From positions 1 through 35,435 of the forward strand of contig JAPLER010000078.1 in the NCBI GenBank assembly GCA_026391115.1: a stretch of 35,435 bases of DNA, written 5' to 3'. Positions within the stretch are counted from its first letter, which is position 1; each line of letters opens with the position of its first letter. Under the pieces are notes generated by a model. That model was not told the DNA's origin. It searched no databases and worked only from the letters and a program-made list of their open reading frames with translations. The position numbers and the translations under genes were made by a program. Below, one piece after another: positions 18,309 to 27,765 of the stretch. The DNA is from Bacteroidota bacterium (GTDB lineage: Bacteria > Bacteroidota > Bacteroidia > Chitinophagales > Chitinophagaceae).

Positions 18309-18670
18309 TATTGTTAATAGTCAGAAATTAATGCTTAAAATTCATAAAATAACTTCCCATTCAATTTAAATAAAAGCAAAATTTATAACGCCCTAACCCT
18401 AACTGAAGCACAATAAATAACTGTCTAGTCCTGAAAAAAGTTGACTGGTTAAGTGATAAAATCTTTGTATTGGTTGATTAAGATAAATCATCCTAAATAA
18501 AGTTGATTAAATAGGTTTTTACTCGTGTGTTGGAAAAGATTGTTTTTTGTAGCCATTAACAGCTAAAAACACCCTTTTTTTGGGGGTGTATTTACCCTTT
18601 TTTTGAGTGTTTTACTCCTCGTTTTTATAAAAAAAAACTTATGCAATTTTACGTTATGGTGTGTATGGCA

Positions 18671-19417
18671 TTAAAACCACCCAAAAACATCGGTAGATTG
18701 TAGTTGTATTTTTTGTGTGGCATTCACATCTTTTATAATAGTGCCTTCTTGCATTTGAATAATTCTATTGCCATATTGTGTGGCTTCTTTAAGGTTGTGC
18801 GTTACTAGTATAGCTGTAAGTTGGAGTTGTGTAATTAATGTTTGGGCAGTATGCATTACTGTAGCTGCACTTTTAGGGTCTAGTGCTGCGGTGGGTTCGT
18901 CTAGCAACAGTATTTTACTATTGTCCATTACACTCATTAATAGTGTAAGTGCCTGGCGTTGTCCACCACTAAGGCTGCCTACTGGTTGGTTTATTTTGTT
19001 TTCTAAACCCATATCCAGTATTGCAATGTTGTCTTTTATGGTATTAATAAAATTGGTTGAAGTGCCTATGGTTATTGACTTTGATTGTGTGCGTAAAGCT
19101 GCCAGGCGAAAATTATCTATAATGCTTAATTCGGGGGCTGTGCCTTGCAATGGATTTTGAAACACGCGGCTCAACCATTTGGCTCGTTCATAATCTTGCA
19201 GCTTTGTTACATCATTTCCATCAATAACAATACTACCCTCATCTACCAAAAAACTACCAGCAATGGCATTGAGCAAAGTAGATTTTCCACTACCATTACT
19301 GCCTACAATAACAAGATAATCTTTATTGTTAATAGTTAAAGAAACATTGCTAAGTGCAAGTACAGCTGTTGCTTGGTTTTTATTAAAAGTTTTTGATATG
19401 TTAGATAAGGTGATCAA
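18671..19417 (-). CDS. ABC transporter ATP-binding protein
   Basis: Walker A VGSNGSGKSTLLNAIAG; signature LSGGQRQALTLLMS; Walker B ILLLDEPTAALDP. Confidence 0.95.
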   Translation of the reverse strand: MITLSNISKTFNKNQATAVLALSNVSLTINNKDYLVIVGSNGSGKSTLLNAIAGSFLVDEGSIVIDGNDVTKLQDYERAKWLSRVFQNPLQGTAPELSIIDNFRLAALRTQSKSITIGTSTNFINTIKDNIAILDMGLENKINQPVGSLSGGQRQALTLLMSVMDNSKILLLDEPTAALDPKSAATVMHTAQTLITQLQLTAILVTHNLKEATQYGNRIIQMQEGTIIKDVNATQKIQLQSTDVFGWF

Positions 19418-20280
19418 CTTTTGGAAGATTTAATTTTTGTAACCACAACTATTACTAAAACAAATAGTGCTGTTGTCAGTTTTAATAAATTTGGATTAAC
19501 ACCTATTGCCAATGTTACTGCAAGAACCAATTGAAAAATAATACTACCTGCAATAACCAGCAATAATTGCTTTGATAAAGAGGTTACTTTAAAAACACTT
19601 TTTAAAGCATCTGCTATCAACACACTGCCAAGCCCAGTAATAACTATGCCTATGCCCATATTAATATCGGCATAAAACTGATTTTGTGTGATTAAAAAAC
19701 CAGCAAATGCAGTAAGTGCATTTGATATGGCTAGTCCAAAAATCTTCATTTTGTTATCGCTTACACCCAATGCCCTTACCATAGCACTATTGTTGCCTGT
19801 GGCACGCATAGCAATGCCAAAATCGGTTTTTAATAAATAAGCAATTATTGTAGTTATAACTGCAATAATTATAGTAACAATAATGAGTGAATTATAATTA
19901 CTGTTAGATAAAATATGTAGCGATGAAAATATATTTTTGGTATCTATTAATGGCAAATTGCTACGCCCCATAATAGTTAGGTTAATAGAGTATAATGCTG
20001 TCATAACAAGTATTCCAGCCAATAGTGCATCTATTTTAAACCTAGTGTGTATAATAGCTGTGCAAATGCCTGCCATAGCACCACATAGTATTACTGTGGG
20101 TATAATAATGTAAATAGGAATATGTTGTGTAAGCATTACAGCACTTACTACAGCACCAAGTGTGTAACTCCCATCTGTAGTAATATCGGGTATATTGAAA
20201 ATTTTCATACTCATAAAAATTCCCAATGCCATTGATGATAAACACAAGCCTAAAATAATTGCTGATATATATGCTTCCAT
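19414..20280 (-). CDS. ABC transporter permease (LivH/TrpY-like family)
   Basis: Polytopic; GICTAIIHTRFKIDALLAGILVMTALYSINLTIMGRSNLPL; MRATGNNSAMVRALGVSDNKMKIFGLAISNALTAFAGFLITQNQFYADINMGIGIVITGLGSVLIAD. 4-nt overlap with the ATPase gene. Confidence 0.9.
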   Translation of the reverse strand: MEAYISAIILGLCLSSMALGIFMSMKIFNIPDITTDGSYTLGAVVSAVMLTQHIPIYIIIPTVILCGAMAGICTAIIHTRFKIDALLAGILVMTALYSINLTIMGRSNLPLIDTKNIFSSLHILSNSNYNSLIIVTIIIAVITTIIAYLLKTDFGIAMRATGNNSAMVRALGVSDNKMKIFGLAISNALTAFAGFLITQNQFYADINMGIGIVITGLGSVLIADALKSVFKVTSLSKQLLLVIAGSIIFQLVLAVTLAIGVNPNLLKLTTALFVLVIVVVTKIKSSKS

Positions 20281-20283
20281 TAA

Positions 20284-21978
20284 TTAAAAATCATATTCTC
20301 TCTTTCTTAAATTCATTCTAAAACCTACATTAAAAATATTGTTGGTTGTAGATGGTGTACCTTCAATTTTATTGGCTCTTATAATGTAGTCTGCATCTAT
20401 AAAAACATTTGGAAGCAGCTCGTAGCTTGCACTTGCTTGTGCCAATACTGTAGTGCTTTTTAAACCGTTGCCTGTTTTCCAGCCATAGTCGTAAGGTCTA
20501 TTAAAGTAAGATGAAAAAATATTTGAACCAAAATTAATACCTGCACTATCTAGACCTTGCACAAAGTAAATTAACTTGCCTTGCAATTGTAATTTAGGTA
20601 TGGGTTGATATTTTAGTATACCAATTACTTCTTTAAAGTTGGCTCCTAAAGGATGTGCTAATGCTTGATTGTAATGTGTAAAAGAACTATAATTATCTTT
20701 TGATGTATAAACAAATGGACGTACCAAATTTACTTCTGCCTGTAAGTCTAAATTTGGTATTCCAAACAAGTCTATGCTTTTAACACCTAGTTGCAATGCT
20801 TGTTTGTTTGCCCAAAAACCTTTGCTATATTTTAGTACTTCGCCCAAAACAAATTCGTTGATAATAACTTGTCCATATAGCTGATGCTTTTTTGCAACAT
20901 TGGCTTTTACATTTAACCCAATTGTTGCTTTATCTGGGCTACCCAATTGATGACCTAACGCAACACTAAATATCATTGGATTCAAGTAATTCAAGTCATA
21001 TCCATTTTTTCTACCAAACATAATGTGTTCAAAAAAGCCCACATTTAACCATTTTGTAACTTGTAAGTCTAGGCAATGAAATGTCATATATTTTTTGGGA
21101 TAAAGTGTATCAACACCTTGTGGTATATCGCTTCTATTAACCATTTGAGCAAATAAGTTGTAGTAGTTAAATTTCCAAAAACGTGCATTTACTTTTAAGA
21201 ATAAATAGTTATTGCTAAAGTCGCTCAATATTAAACTTCTATAACCATTGCCAATAAAAACTTTATCAAAAGCAAACTGCATATCTATACCTTTTGCAGC
21301 ATTAAACATAATACCACCTTTAACCTCAAATAAGTCCAAAGGTTGTGTAGAACCTGCACTAATATTGCCTTTAAAGTAACCCAAGCCAGGAACAGCTGTA
21401 TTGGCTGTTGTATAATTTCTTGCATATAATGGCATTCTCATTTGATTATCTGTAGCATAAGTATAGTAACCAATTTTGTTGGTAAACTGCCCACGCCATT
21501 GAGCAATTTCACGAGAGTTATTATAAACTTTAGCATTTGAAGCACTTTCTTTTCCAAACTGAAAGTTATACATTAGATGAGAATAGAAAGAAAAATCGCC
21601 ACGCTTTACACCAAAATAAAATGGAGCATCTAAATGCTTTTTACTCCACAGGTTTTTAAATTGCAAAGAGGTATCTCCAAGTCCTTTACGCCAATCAAAA
21701 TTATCTTTTAGACAAATGTCCAAATTATATTTATCTACTTTACTTAATTTAATTTTTCCTGTTTTTTGCAAGCTGTCAATAAACTCTAGTCTTTGTGTCA
21801 ATATCTTTCTGTCAAAGGGTTTTATACAACTAAAGTTTAATACACTATCTCGTTGTAGTTTTATTTCCATACGCTCAATAAAATTATACTGGCGAGAACC
21901 TAGTTCAATAAAATCGGCTTGTGCAACCACTGTTGTAGAAACAACAAAACAAGCAATGACAAATAAAAATTTTCTCAT
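20284..21978 (-). CDS. Capsule assembly Wzi-like outer-membrane beta-barrel protein
   Basis: Signal peptide; helical N-terminus then many beta strands; KGIDMQFAFDKVFIGNGYRSLILSDFSNNYLFLKVNARFWKFNYYNLFAQM. Confidence 0.7.
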   Translation of the reverse strand: MRKFLFVIACFVVSTTVVAQADFIELGSRQYNFIERMEIKLQRDSVLNFSCIKPFDRKILTQRLEFIDSLQKTGKIKLSKVDKYNLDICLKDNFDWRKGLGDTSLQFKNLWSKKHLDAPFYFGVKRGDFSFYSHLMYNFQFGKESASNAKVYNNSREIAQWRGQFTNKIGYYTYATDNQMRMPLYARNYTTANTAVPGLGYFKGNISAGSTQPLDLFEVKGGIMFNAAKGIDMQFAFDKVFIGNGYRSLILSDFSNNYLFLKVNARFWKFNYYNLFAQMVNRSDIPQGVDTLYPKKYMTFHCLDLQVTKWLNVGFFEHIMFGRKNGYDLNYLNPMIFSVALGHQLGSPDKATIGLNVKANVAKKHQLYGQVIINEFVLGEVLKYSKGFWANKQALQLGVKSIDLFGIPNLDLQAEVNLVRPFVYTSKDNYSSFTHYNQALAHPLGANFKEVIGILKYQPIPKLQLQGKLIYFVQGLDSAGINFGSNIFSSYFNRPYDYGWKTGNGLKSTTVLAQASASYELLPNVFIDADYIIRANKIEGTPSTTNNIFNVGFRMNLRKREYDF

Positions 21979-22089
21979 ATTGTGTAGTTATATTTTTCAA
22001 AAGTATGAGTTGCAACAGACTTTACTACATTAATAGTAAAGTTTTTGCATTAAAACTTCAAACAGTTTAACTTAATTTGCCAACTACTT

Positions 22090-24033
22090 ATGCAGTTATC
22101 CATCATTATAGTTAATTACAATGTAAAATATTTTTTAGAACAGTGTTTGCACAGTGTTGTAAAAGCTATTGAAGGCATACATGCAGAAGTAATAGTTGTT
22201 GACAATGATAGTAAAGATGGGAGTGTGGCTTATTTGCAACCTCTTTTTCCGAGAGTAAAATTTATTGCTAGCAAAACAAATGATGGCTTTGCCAAAGCCA
22301 ATAATAAAGCAATTGAATTTTGTAAAGGAGATTATATTTTATTTTTGAATCCAGATACAATTGTGCCAGAAGAGTGCTTTAAAAACTGCATCAACTTTTT
22401 TAAACAACATCAAGATTGTGGTGCGTTGGGTGTGCAAATGATTGATGGTACAGGCAATTTTTTACCAGAAAGCAAACGCTCGTTTCCATCGCTAAGTGCA
22501 GCATTTTACAAGTTAACAGGTTTATCAATTATTTTTCCGAAAAGTAAAACTTTTAATGCTTATGCACTTGGACATTTGCCTACAAATGAAAGTTATGAAG
22601 TAGATGTTTTGGCTGGAGCTTTTATGATGCTCAGTAAGGCTGTAATTGAATCCACACAAGGTTTTGACGAATCTTACTTTATGTATGGAGAAGATATTGA
22701 TTTAAGCTATAAAGTACAACAAGCAGGGTATAAAAATTACTATTTTGGACAGCAACAAATTATTCACTTTAAAGGAGAAAGTACAAAAAGAGGCAGCTTG
22801 AACTATGTAAGAATGTTTTATAATGCTATGAGCATTTTTGTAAAAAAACATTACAGTGGTAGCAAAGCAACTTTCTTTTCTTTAATTATAAATATTGCTA
22901 TTTGGTGCAGGGCATTGGTAAGTATTTTGCAAAACATCATTAGCAAAAGTGGAATGCTATTGTTTGATGCTTTTGTGGTGAGTGTAAGTTTATATTTTAC
23001 CAAATTTTTATGGGAAAGTAGAATAACAGAAGGTACCAAATTTACAAGTACATTAGCTCAATATTATATACCATTATTCACTATAGTTTTTATTATTGGT
23101 GCTTTGTTAAGTGGTATTTACGATAACCTATATAAACCATCAAAAGCTTTTATAGCTTCGGTTTCAGCTGTTGTTATTATGCTGGCAGTATATAGTTTAA
23201 TGCCTGAATATTGGCGATTTTCACGAGGTGTAATTTTAGCTGGTGGTATATTAAGTGGTGTTACGGTTACATTAATGCGTTGGTTATTTATTCAGTTAAA
23301 TCTATTGAAAGATGTAGAAGCAGATAAATATAAACAACTAGTAATTGTTGGTAGCAATGCAGAACAAATACAAGCCTTGCACTTTATTGAAAAGGATGAT
23401 ATTGAAAATAAGTTTTTGGGTAGAATAGGCTTAAAAGAGAATGAAGAAAATGCCATTGGGAGTGTTAATAACATTGCATCTTTAAGTAAGCAAATAGGTT
23501 TTGGTGAAATTATTTTTTGTGAAGGAAATTTGAGTTTTAACGATATTATTTCAACTATAGTATTACTTAAAAACAAAAAAATTGGCTTTAGGTTTTTTGC
23601 AAAAAAAAGTCATTGTATTGTAGGCAGTGATAGCAAAACTACAACAGGAGAAGCCATTACTGCAGATGGGCATTTTGCATTGTCTAGCCCCTATCAACAA
23701 AGAATGAAAAGAATGGTAGATATATGGATTGCATTGATACTAATCGCAACTTATCCTTTGCAGTTATTTTTCTATAAAAATGCAACTATAGTTTTTAAAA
23801 GCACTTGGCAAGTAATTTTTGGCAAACGCACTTGGGTGGGTTATTCTAGTTTTCAAAACAAACTGCCACTTATACCCAATGGCTATTTAACACCAAATGG
23901 ATACAGCAATAATGGAAAATTTGAATTGAACATTAATGTACTTAAAAAAACAGACGCACTTTATGCAAGAGAGTATGATTGGTTGCAAGATGTTAAGATA
24001 ATTTATAATAACTATAAAAATATTGGTTTATAA
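22090..24033 (+). CDS. Family-2 glycosyltransferase fused to a membrane / sugar-transferase-like C-terminal region
   Basis: GT2: LSIIIVNYNVKYFLEQCLHSVVKAI...VIVVDNDSKDGSVAYL...YILFLNPDTIVP...GEDIDLSYKVQQAGYKNYYF. C-terminus: TM segments, VIVGSNAEQIQALHFIEKDDIENKFLGRIG, RMKRMVDIWIALILIATYPLQL. Confidence 0.85.
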   Translation: MQLSIIIVNYNVKYFLEQCLHSVVKAIEGIHAEVIVVDNDSKDGSVAYLQPLFPRVKFIASKTNDGFAKANNKAIEFCKGDYILFLNPDTIVPEECFKNCINFFKQHQDCGALGVQMIDGTGNFLPESKRSFPSLSAAFYKLTGLSIIFPKSKTFNAYALGHLPTNESYEVDVLAGAFMMLSKAVIESTQGFDESYFMYGEDIDLSYKVQQAGYKNYYFGQQQIIHFKGESTKRGSLNYVRMFYNAMSIFVKKHYSGSKATFFSLIINIAIWCRALVSILQNIISKSGMLLFDAFVVSVSLYFTKFLWESRITEGTKFTSTLAQYYIPLFTIVFIIGALLSGIYDNLYKPSKAFIASVSAVVIMLAVYSLMPEYWRFSRGVILAGGILSGVTVTLMRWLFIQLNLLKDVEADKYKQLVIVGSNAEQIQALHFIEKDDIENKFLGRIGLKENEENAIGSVNNIASLSKQIGFGEIIFCEGNLSFNDIISTIVLLKNKKIGFRFFAKKSHCIVGSDSKTTTGEAITADGHFALSSPYQQRMKRMVDIWIALILIATYPLQLFFYKNATIVFKSTWQVIFGKRTWVGYSSFQNKLPLIPNGYLTPNGYSNNGKFELNINVLKKTDALYAREYDWLQDVKIIYNNYKNIGL

Positions 24034-24041
24034 TTTTTTGC

Positions 24042-25052
24042 TTACAAAAGCAAACCCTCTATTTTTTTAAACCTTTCAGCAGCAGACAATCCTTCCCACA
24101 AAATTTTATAAATAGTATTTGCAATAGGTATACTTGCGTTTACATCATTATTTTTTATATAAATACACTTGCTTGCATTGTATCCTTCTGCAACCATATT
24201 CAACTCTAATTGTGCAGCTTTAACACTATAACCCTTACCAATCATATTACCAAATGTTCTATTTCTACTGTATAAGCTGTAACACGTTACCAGCAAGTCT
24301 CCCAAATAAACACTGCTAGAATAGTTTATCTTTTTTTGTTCTTCTTCGGTTTCATTATTCCATACCAATTGCTTTAAAAATCTTACCATTTCATCTGCAG
24401 CATTGGTTATATAAACACTTAAAAAATTATCACCATACTCTAACCCATGTGCAATACCAGCACCCAATGCATATATATTTTTTAGGATAGCAGCATATTG
24501 CACACCTATTACATCATGATTGGTTACAACATTCAAATATTCTGTTTTAAAAAAGTTGCCAAGTTGTTTTGCTGTAGCTTCGTTAATACCACTAAAAGTC
24601 AAGTAGCTCAACTTTTCAGAAGCTACTTCTTCCGCATGGCAAGGACCCAAAACAGTGTAATAGTTATCAATACTAAAATTAAATTCCTCTTTTAGAAAAT
24701 CGTTTAATAATTGATTTTTTGCAGGTAAAATTCCTTTAATTGCTGAAATGATTTTTTTGCCTTGCAAAGCGTTTTTATCCAATTGTTGCAAAGCACTTTC
24801 AGCATATGCACTTGGTGTAGCAATTACCAAAACATCACTATTAGCAACAGTTTCAGCAATATTGCTGCTTAGTGTAAGTTGATTGGTGTTAAAGTAGGCA
24901 CTATGTAAATAATGTGGATTATGATGTCTGGTTTTAATGGTTTTTATTGTATCATTATTTCTAATCCACCAATTGATGTTATTTCCATTATCTGTTAAAA
25001 GTTTAGCCAAAGCAGTAGCCCAACTTCCACTTCCAATTAATCCATATTGCAT
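24042..25052 (-). CDS. gpsA: NAD(P)H-dependent glycerol-3-phosphate dehydrogenase
   Basis: MQYGLIGSGSWATALAKLLTDNGNNINWWIRN; VLGPCHAEEVASEKLSYLTF; AILKNIYALGAGIAHGLEYGDN. The internal ATG at 25052 fits the Rossmann start better than 25112. Confidence 0.93.
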   Translation of the reverse strand: MQYGLIGSGSWATALAKLLTDNGNNINWWIRNNDTIKTIKTRHHNPHYLHSAYFNTNQLTLSSNIAETVANSDVLVIATPSAYAESALQQLDKNALQGKKIISAIKGILPAKNQLLNDFLKEEFNFSIDNYYTVLGPCHAEEVASEKLSYLTFSGINEATAKQLGNFFKTEYLNVVTNHDVIGVQYAAILKNIYALGAGIAHGLEYGDNFLSVYITNAADEMVRFLKQLVWNNETEEEQKKINYSSSVYLGDLLVTCYSLYSRNRTFGNMIGKGYSVKAAQLELNMVAEGYNASKCIYIKNNDVNASIPIANTIYKILWEGLSAAERFKKIEGLLL

Positions 25053-25287
25053 AGCAGTTATATTTGTTAAAGCAAATGTAAATTGTTGTTTGCCACATAG
25101 CACACAGTTCAATAATTTTTATTAAAATGCTTTGCATTTTAATTTTACTATTGTTCAGGCTGTATAGCTACTATTTTACTTTAGTGGCGTTGGCACCATT
25201 CAGCATTTGCAGTTTTATTCATCAAAACACATAGCTGTAAAATAATATAACAACAACATGCCCCCCCAAAACTGTAAACAAAATACT

Positions 25288-26238
25288 ATGAAATTTTTTT
25301 GCTTTTTGCTTTTAACTTTTGCCTTGTTTAGCTGCAAGCCCAAAAACAATTTACCAACTGTGGCTTTTGTAGATGCATTTGAAGACGCTACTATTGGCAA
25401 AGCCAAACTAGGTTTTTTTGACGCACTAAAAAAAGCTGGCTTCAGCGAGCAACAAAAAACAATTAATGTATTGTATAGAAATGCTCAAGGCAGCGATATT
25501 ACACTTAACCAAATTATACAATATTGCAAAGCACAACAACCAACGCTTATTGCCACTTGCCCTACAACACCTACTATTGCTGCTTTGCAAAACATTAAAG
25601 ATATTCCTGTTTTTATGATGGTTGCACCAAAACCAGATTTAATGAAGTTGAACAATAGCAATGGTAATGCACCTGCAAATCTCTATGGCGTTGGTGAAGA
25701 TTTAGCATATATTGATACTTCATTTGCATTAATTCCAAAACTTCTAAATAAAAATAAAAGGCTAAAAGTAGGAATGATTTACAACCAAAGTGAGCCACAA
25801 AGTGTAGATGCTCTAAACAGAATTAAAATAATTGCAACTGCTATGAATATTGAGCTTGAAGCATTGCCTGTAAACGCAAGTGCAGATGCACAATTAGTAA
25901 CACAAACTTTATTAAGTAAAAATATTGATGCTTTCTTTGCCAATCCAGATAATGTTGTTTTTGCATCGTTCGAAGTAATTATTAAAAAATGTAATGATGC
26001 TAAAGTACCTGTATTCACAAGCGAAAGTGGTTTGGTTGCACGTGGTGCTGTGGCTGCTTATGGTGCAGATATGTATGCTTGGGGTTATCAGGCTGGTGAA
26101 CAAGCTGCACAATTATTACAAACAAAATCTACTACTAATCTACATTGGGAAATGGTAAAACTTCGTAAAAAAGTATATAACGAAACTGTTGCAAAGCAAT
26201 TTGGCATTGCTATACCAGAAGGTTTTGAGAAAATGTAA
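25288..26238 (+). CDS. ABC transporter substrate-binding lipoprotein (ABC_sub_bind / TrpX-like family)
   Basis: Lipoprotein signal MKFFCFLLLTFALFSCKPKN; TVAFVDAFEDATIGKAKLGFFDALKKAGF; QPTLIATCPTTPTIAALQ; IPVFMMV; VGMIYNQSEPQSVDALNRIK. Confidence 0.88.
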   Translation: MKFFCFLLLTFALFSCKPKNNLPTVAFVDAFEDATIGKAKLGFFDALKKAGFSEQQKTINVLYRNAQGSDITLNQIIQYCKAQQPTLIATCPTTPTIAALQNIKDIPVFMMVAPKPDLMKLNNSNGNAPANLYGVGEDLAYIDTSFALIPKLLNKNKRLKVGMIYNQSEPQSVDALNRIKIIATAMNIELEALPVNASADAQLVTQTLLSKNIDAFFANPDNVVFASFEVIIKKCNDAKVPVFTSESGLVARGAVAAYGADMYAWGYQAGEQAAQLLQTKSTTNLHWEMVKLRKKVYNETVAKQFGIAIPEGFEKM

Positions 26239-26313
26239 AAGAATTAACATAAGTAAACTATACATATTATAGTGCAAATCTCAAAATAAACTCTCATTTT
26301 AGCCATAAACCCC

Positions 26314-26321
26314 TACTTTTG
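26314..26321 (+). promoter_or_regulatory. Bacteroidota-type -7 box (TACTTTTG, consensus TAnnTTTG) for the rpsF operon
   Basis: Matches the consensus ~100 nt upstream of rpsF; followed by hairpin-rich leader (ttactgtttagtaacagtaa, 26349-26368). Confidence 0.5.
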
Positions 26322-26414
26322 CAGCCCCAATTCAGTTTTGGCTGAGTCTTTACTGTTTAGTAACAGTAATGTCCAATGGGATAAACCAAATTTTTTCACA
26401 AAAAAACAAGAGTA

Positions 26415-26768
26415 ATGAACAATTACGAATTAATGATGATTTTTACTCCTGTACTTTCAGAAGAAGAGTTCAAAGCAGCTCAAAAAAAGTACACAGCTAT
26501 GGTAACAGATGCTGGTGGATCTACTGTAAACAGTAATCCTTGGGGTCTTAAATCTCTTGCTTATCCTGTACAAAAGAAAACAACAGGAATCTATTGGGTG
26601 TATCAATACACTGCGTCTTCAGATTTTAACGAAAAACTTAAAATTGCTATCTTAAGAGATGAGCAAGTAATGAGACACATGGTTACTAAACTTGACAAAC
26701 ACGCCGTTAAGTATAACGAAGACAAAAGAAATGGCGTATTTAATAAACCTAAAAACGCGGAGGTATAA
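26415..26768 (+). CDS. rpsF: 30S ribosomal protein S6
   Basis: [55 protein letters not shown]. Confidence 0.98.
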   Translation: MNNYELMMIFTPVLSEEEFKAAQKKYTAMVTDAGGSTVNSNPWGLKSLAYPVQKKTTGIYWVYQYTASSDFNEKLKIAILRDEQVMRHMVTKLDKHAVKYNEDKRNGVFNKPKNAEV

Positions 26769-26770
26769 TT

Positions 26771-27034
26771 ATGGCACGTAATGAAATTAAGTATTTAACC
26801 GCAATGAAAGCAGAAAAACCTAAAAAGAAATTCTGCCGTTTTAAGAAATATGGTATTAAGTATGTTGATTATAAAGACATCGATTTCTTAAAGAAATTTG
26901 TAAACGAACAAGGTAAAATGTTACCTCGCCGTTTAAGTGGTAACTCATTAAAGTATCAACGTAAAGTAAGCGATGCAGTTAAAAAAGCTCGTCAAATGGC
27001 GTTGTTACCTTATGTAACCGATTTATTAAAATAA
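26771..27034 (+). CDS. rpsR: 30S ribosomal protein S18
   Basis: [67 protein letters not shown]. Confidence 0.98.
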   Translation: MARNEIKYLTAMKAEKPKKKFCRFKKYGIKYVDYKDIDFLKKFVNEQGKMLPRRLSGNSLKYQRKVSDAVKKARQMALLPYVTDLLK

Positions 27035-27119
27035 AATATTTAGTAACCTTCCCTAATTCCAATACACAGGAAGACAGTCACAATCTTAGATTGGGCAGTG
27101 GGAACTAAAACACAACACA

Positions 27120-27566
27120 ATGGACGTTATATTAATACAAGACGTAGATAATTTAGGTGGTAAAAACGAAGTAGTTAAAGTTAGAAATGGCTACGCTCGT
27201 AACTACTTAATACCTCAAAAATTTGCAGTGGAAGCTAGTCCTACTAACTTAAAGCAATTGGCTGAAAGAGTAAAAGTATCTGGCAAAAAAGAAGCAGCAA
27301 TGCTTGCACAAATCAACAGTGTAATTGCAGTACTTAAAGAATCTCCAATTAAATTAGGTGCTAAAACAGGTACTAGTAGCAAAATATTTGGTAGTGTAAC
27401 TTCTTTACAAATTGCTCGTGCAATACGTGACCAAAAAGGATACGAAATTGACAGAAAGAGAATTACAATTGTTGATGAAATTAAAGAATTAGGAACTTAT
27501 AAAGCATCTATTGATTTTGGTGGCAGCAATGTAACTGAAATTGAATTTGAAGTTATAGGAGAGTAG
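27120..27566 (+). CDS. rplI: 50S ribosomal protein L9
   Basis: MDVILIQDVDNLGGKNEVVKVRNGYARNYLIPQKFAVEAS; KIFGSVTSLQIARAI. Confidence 0.98.
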   Translation: MDVILIQDVDNLGGKNEVVKVRNGYARNYLIPQKFAVEASPTNLKQLAERVKVSGKKEAAMLAQINSVIAVLKESPIKLGAKTGTSSKIFGSVTSLQIARAIRDQKGYEIDRKRITIVDEIKELGTYKASIDFGGSNVTEIEFEVIGE

Positions 27567-27589
27567 TTCTTACTACACACAAGATAAAA

Positions 27590-27627
27590 AATAAAACTTC
27601 ACAAATTATTGTGGAGTTTTATTTTTT
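27590..27627. terminator. Intrinsic terminator after rplI
   Basis: aataaaacttcacaaattattgtggagttttattttttat hairpin. Confidence 0.8.
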
Positions 27628-27670
27628 ATAAATTAACTGATATTTTTTTGGTGAACAAATACATCCTCCT

Positions 27671-27678
27671 ATATTTGC
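27671..27678 (+). promoter_or_regulatory. Bacteroidota-type -7 box TATATTTG upstream of tRNA-Glu
   Basis: TAnnTTTG match 16 nt before the tRNA 5' end, with an upstream ttttttggtg -33-like region. Confidence 0.5.
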
Positions 27679-27693
27679 AACCCAATTAAAAAT

Positions 27694-27765
27694 GGAGCGT
27701 TGGTCAAGGGGTTAAGACACCTCCCTTTCACGGAGGAATCACGGGTTCGATTCCCGTACGCTCTA
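27694..27765 (+). tRNA. tRNA-Glu (anticodon TTC)
   Basis: GGAGCGTTGGTCAAGGGGTTAAGACACCTCCCTTTCACGGAGGAATCACGGGTTCGATTCCCGTACGCTCTA; anticodon loop CTTTCAC. Confidence 0.95.

Noticed and set aside
25120-25260. Spacer with aaaatgctttgcatttt and gtggcgttggcacca
   Set aside because: The short inverted repeat and partial palindrome are not enough to claim a REP or mobile-element end.
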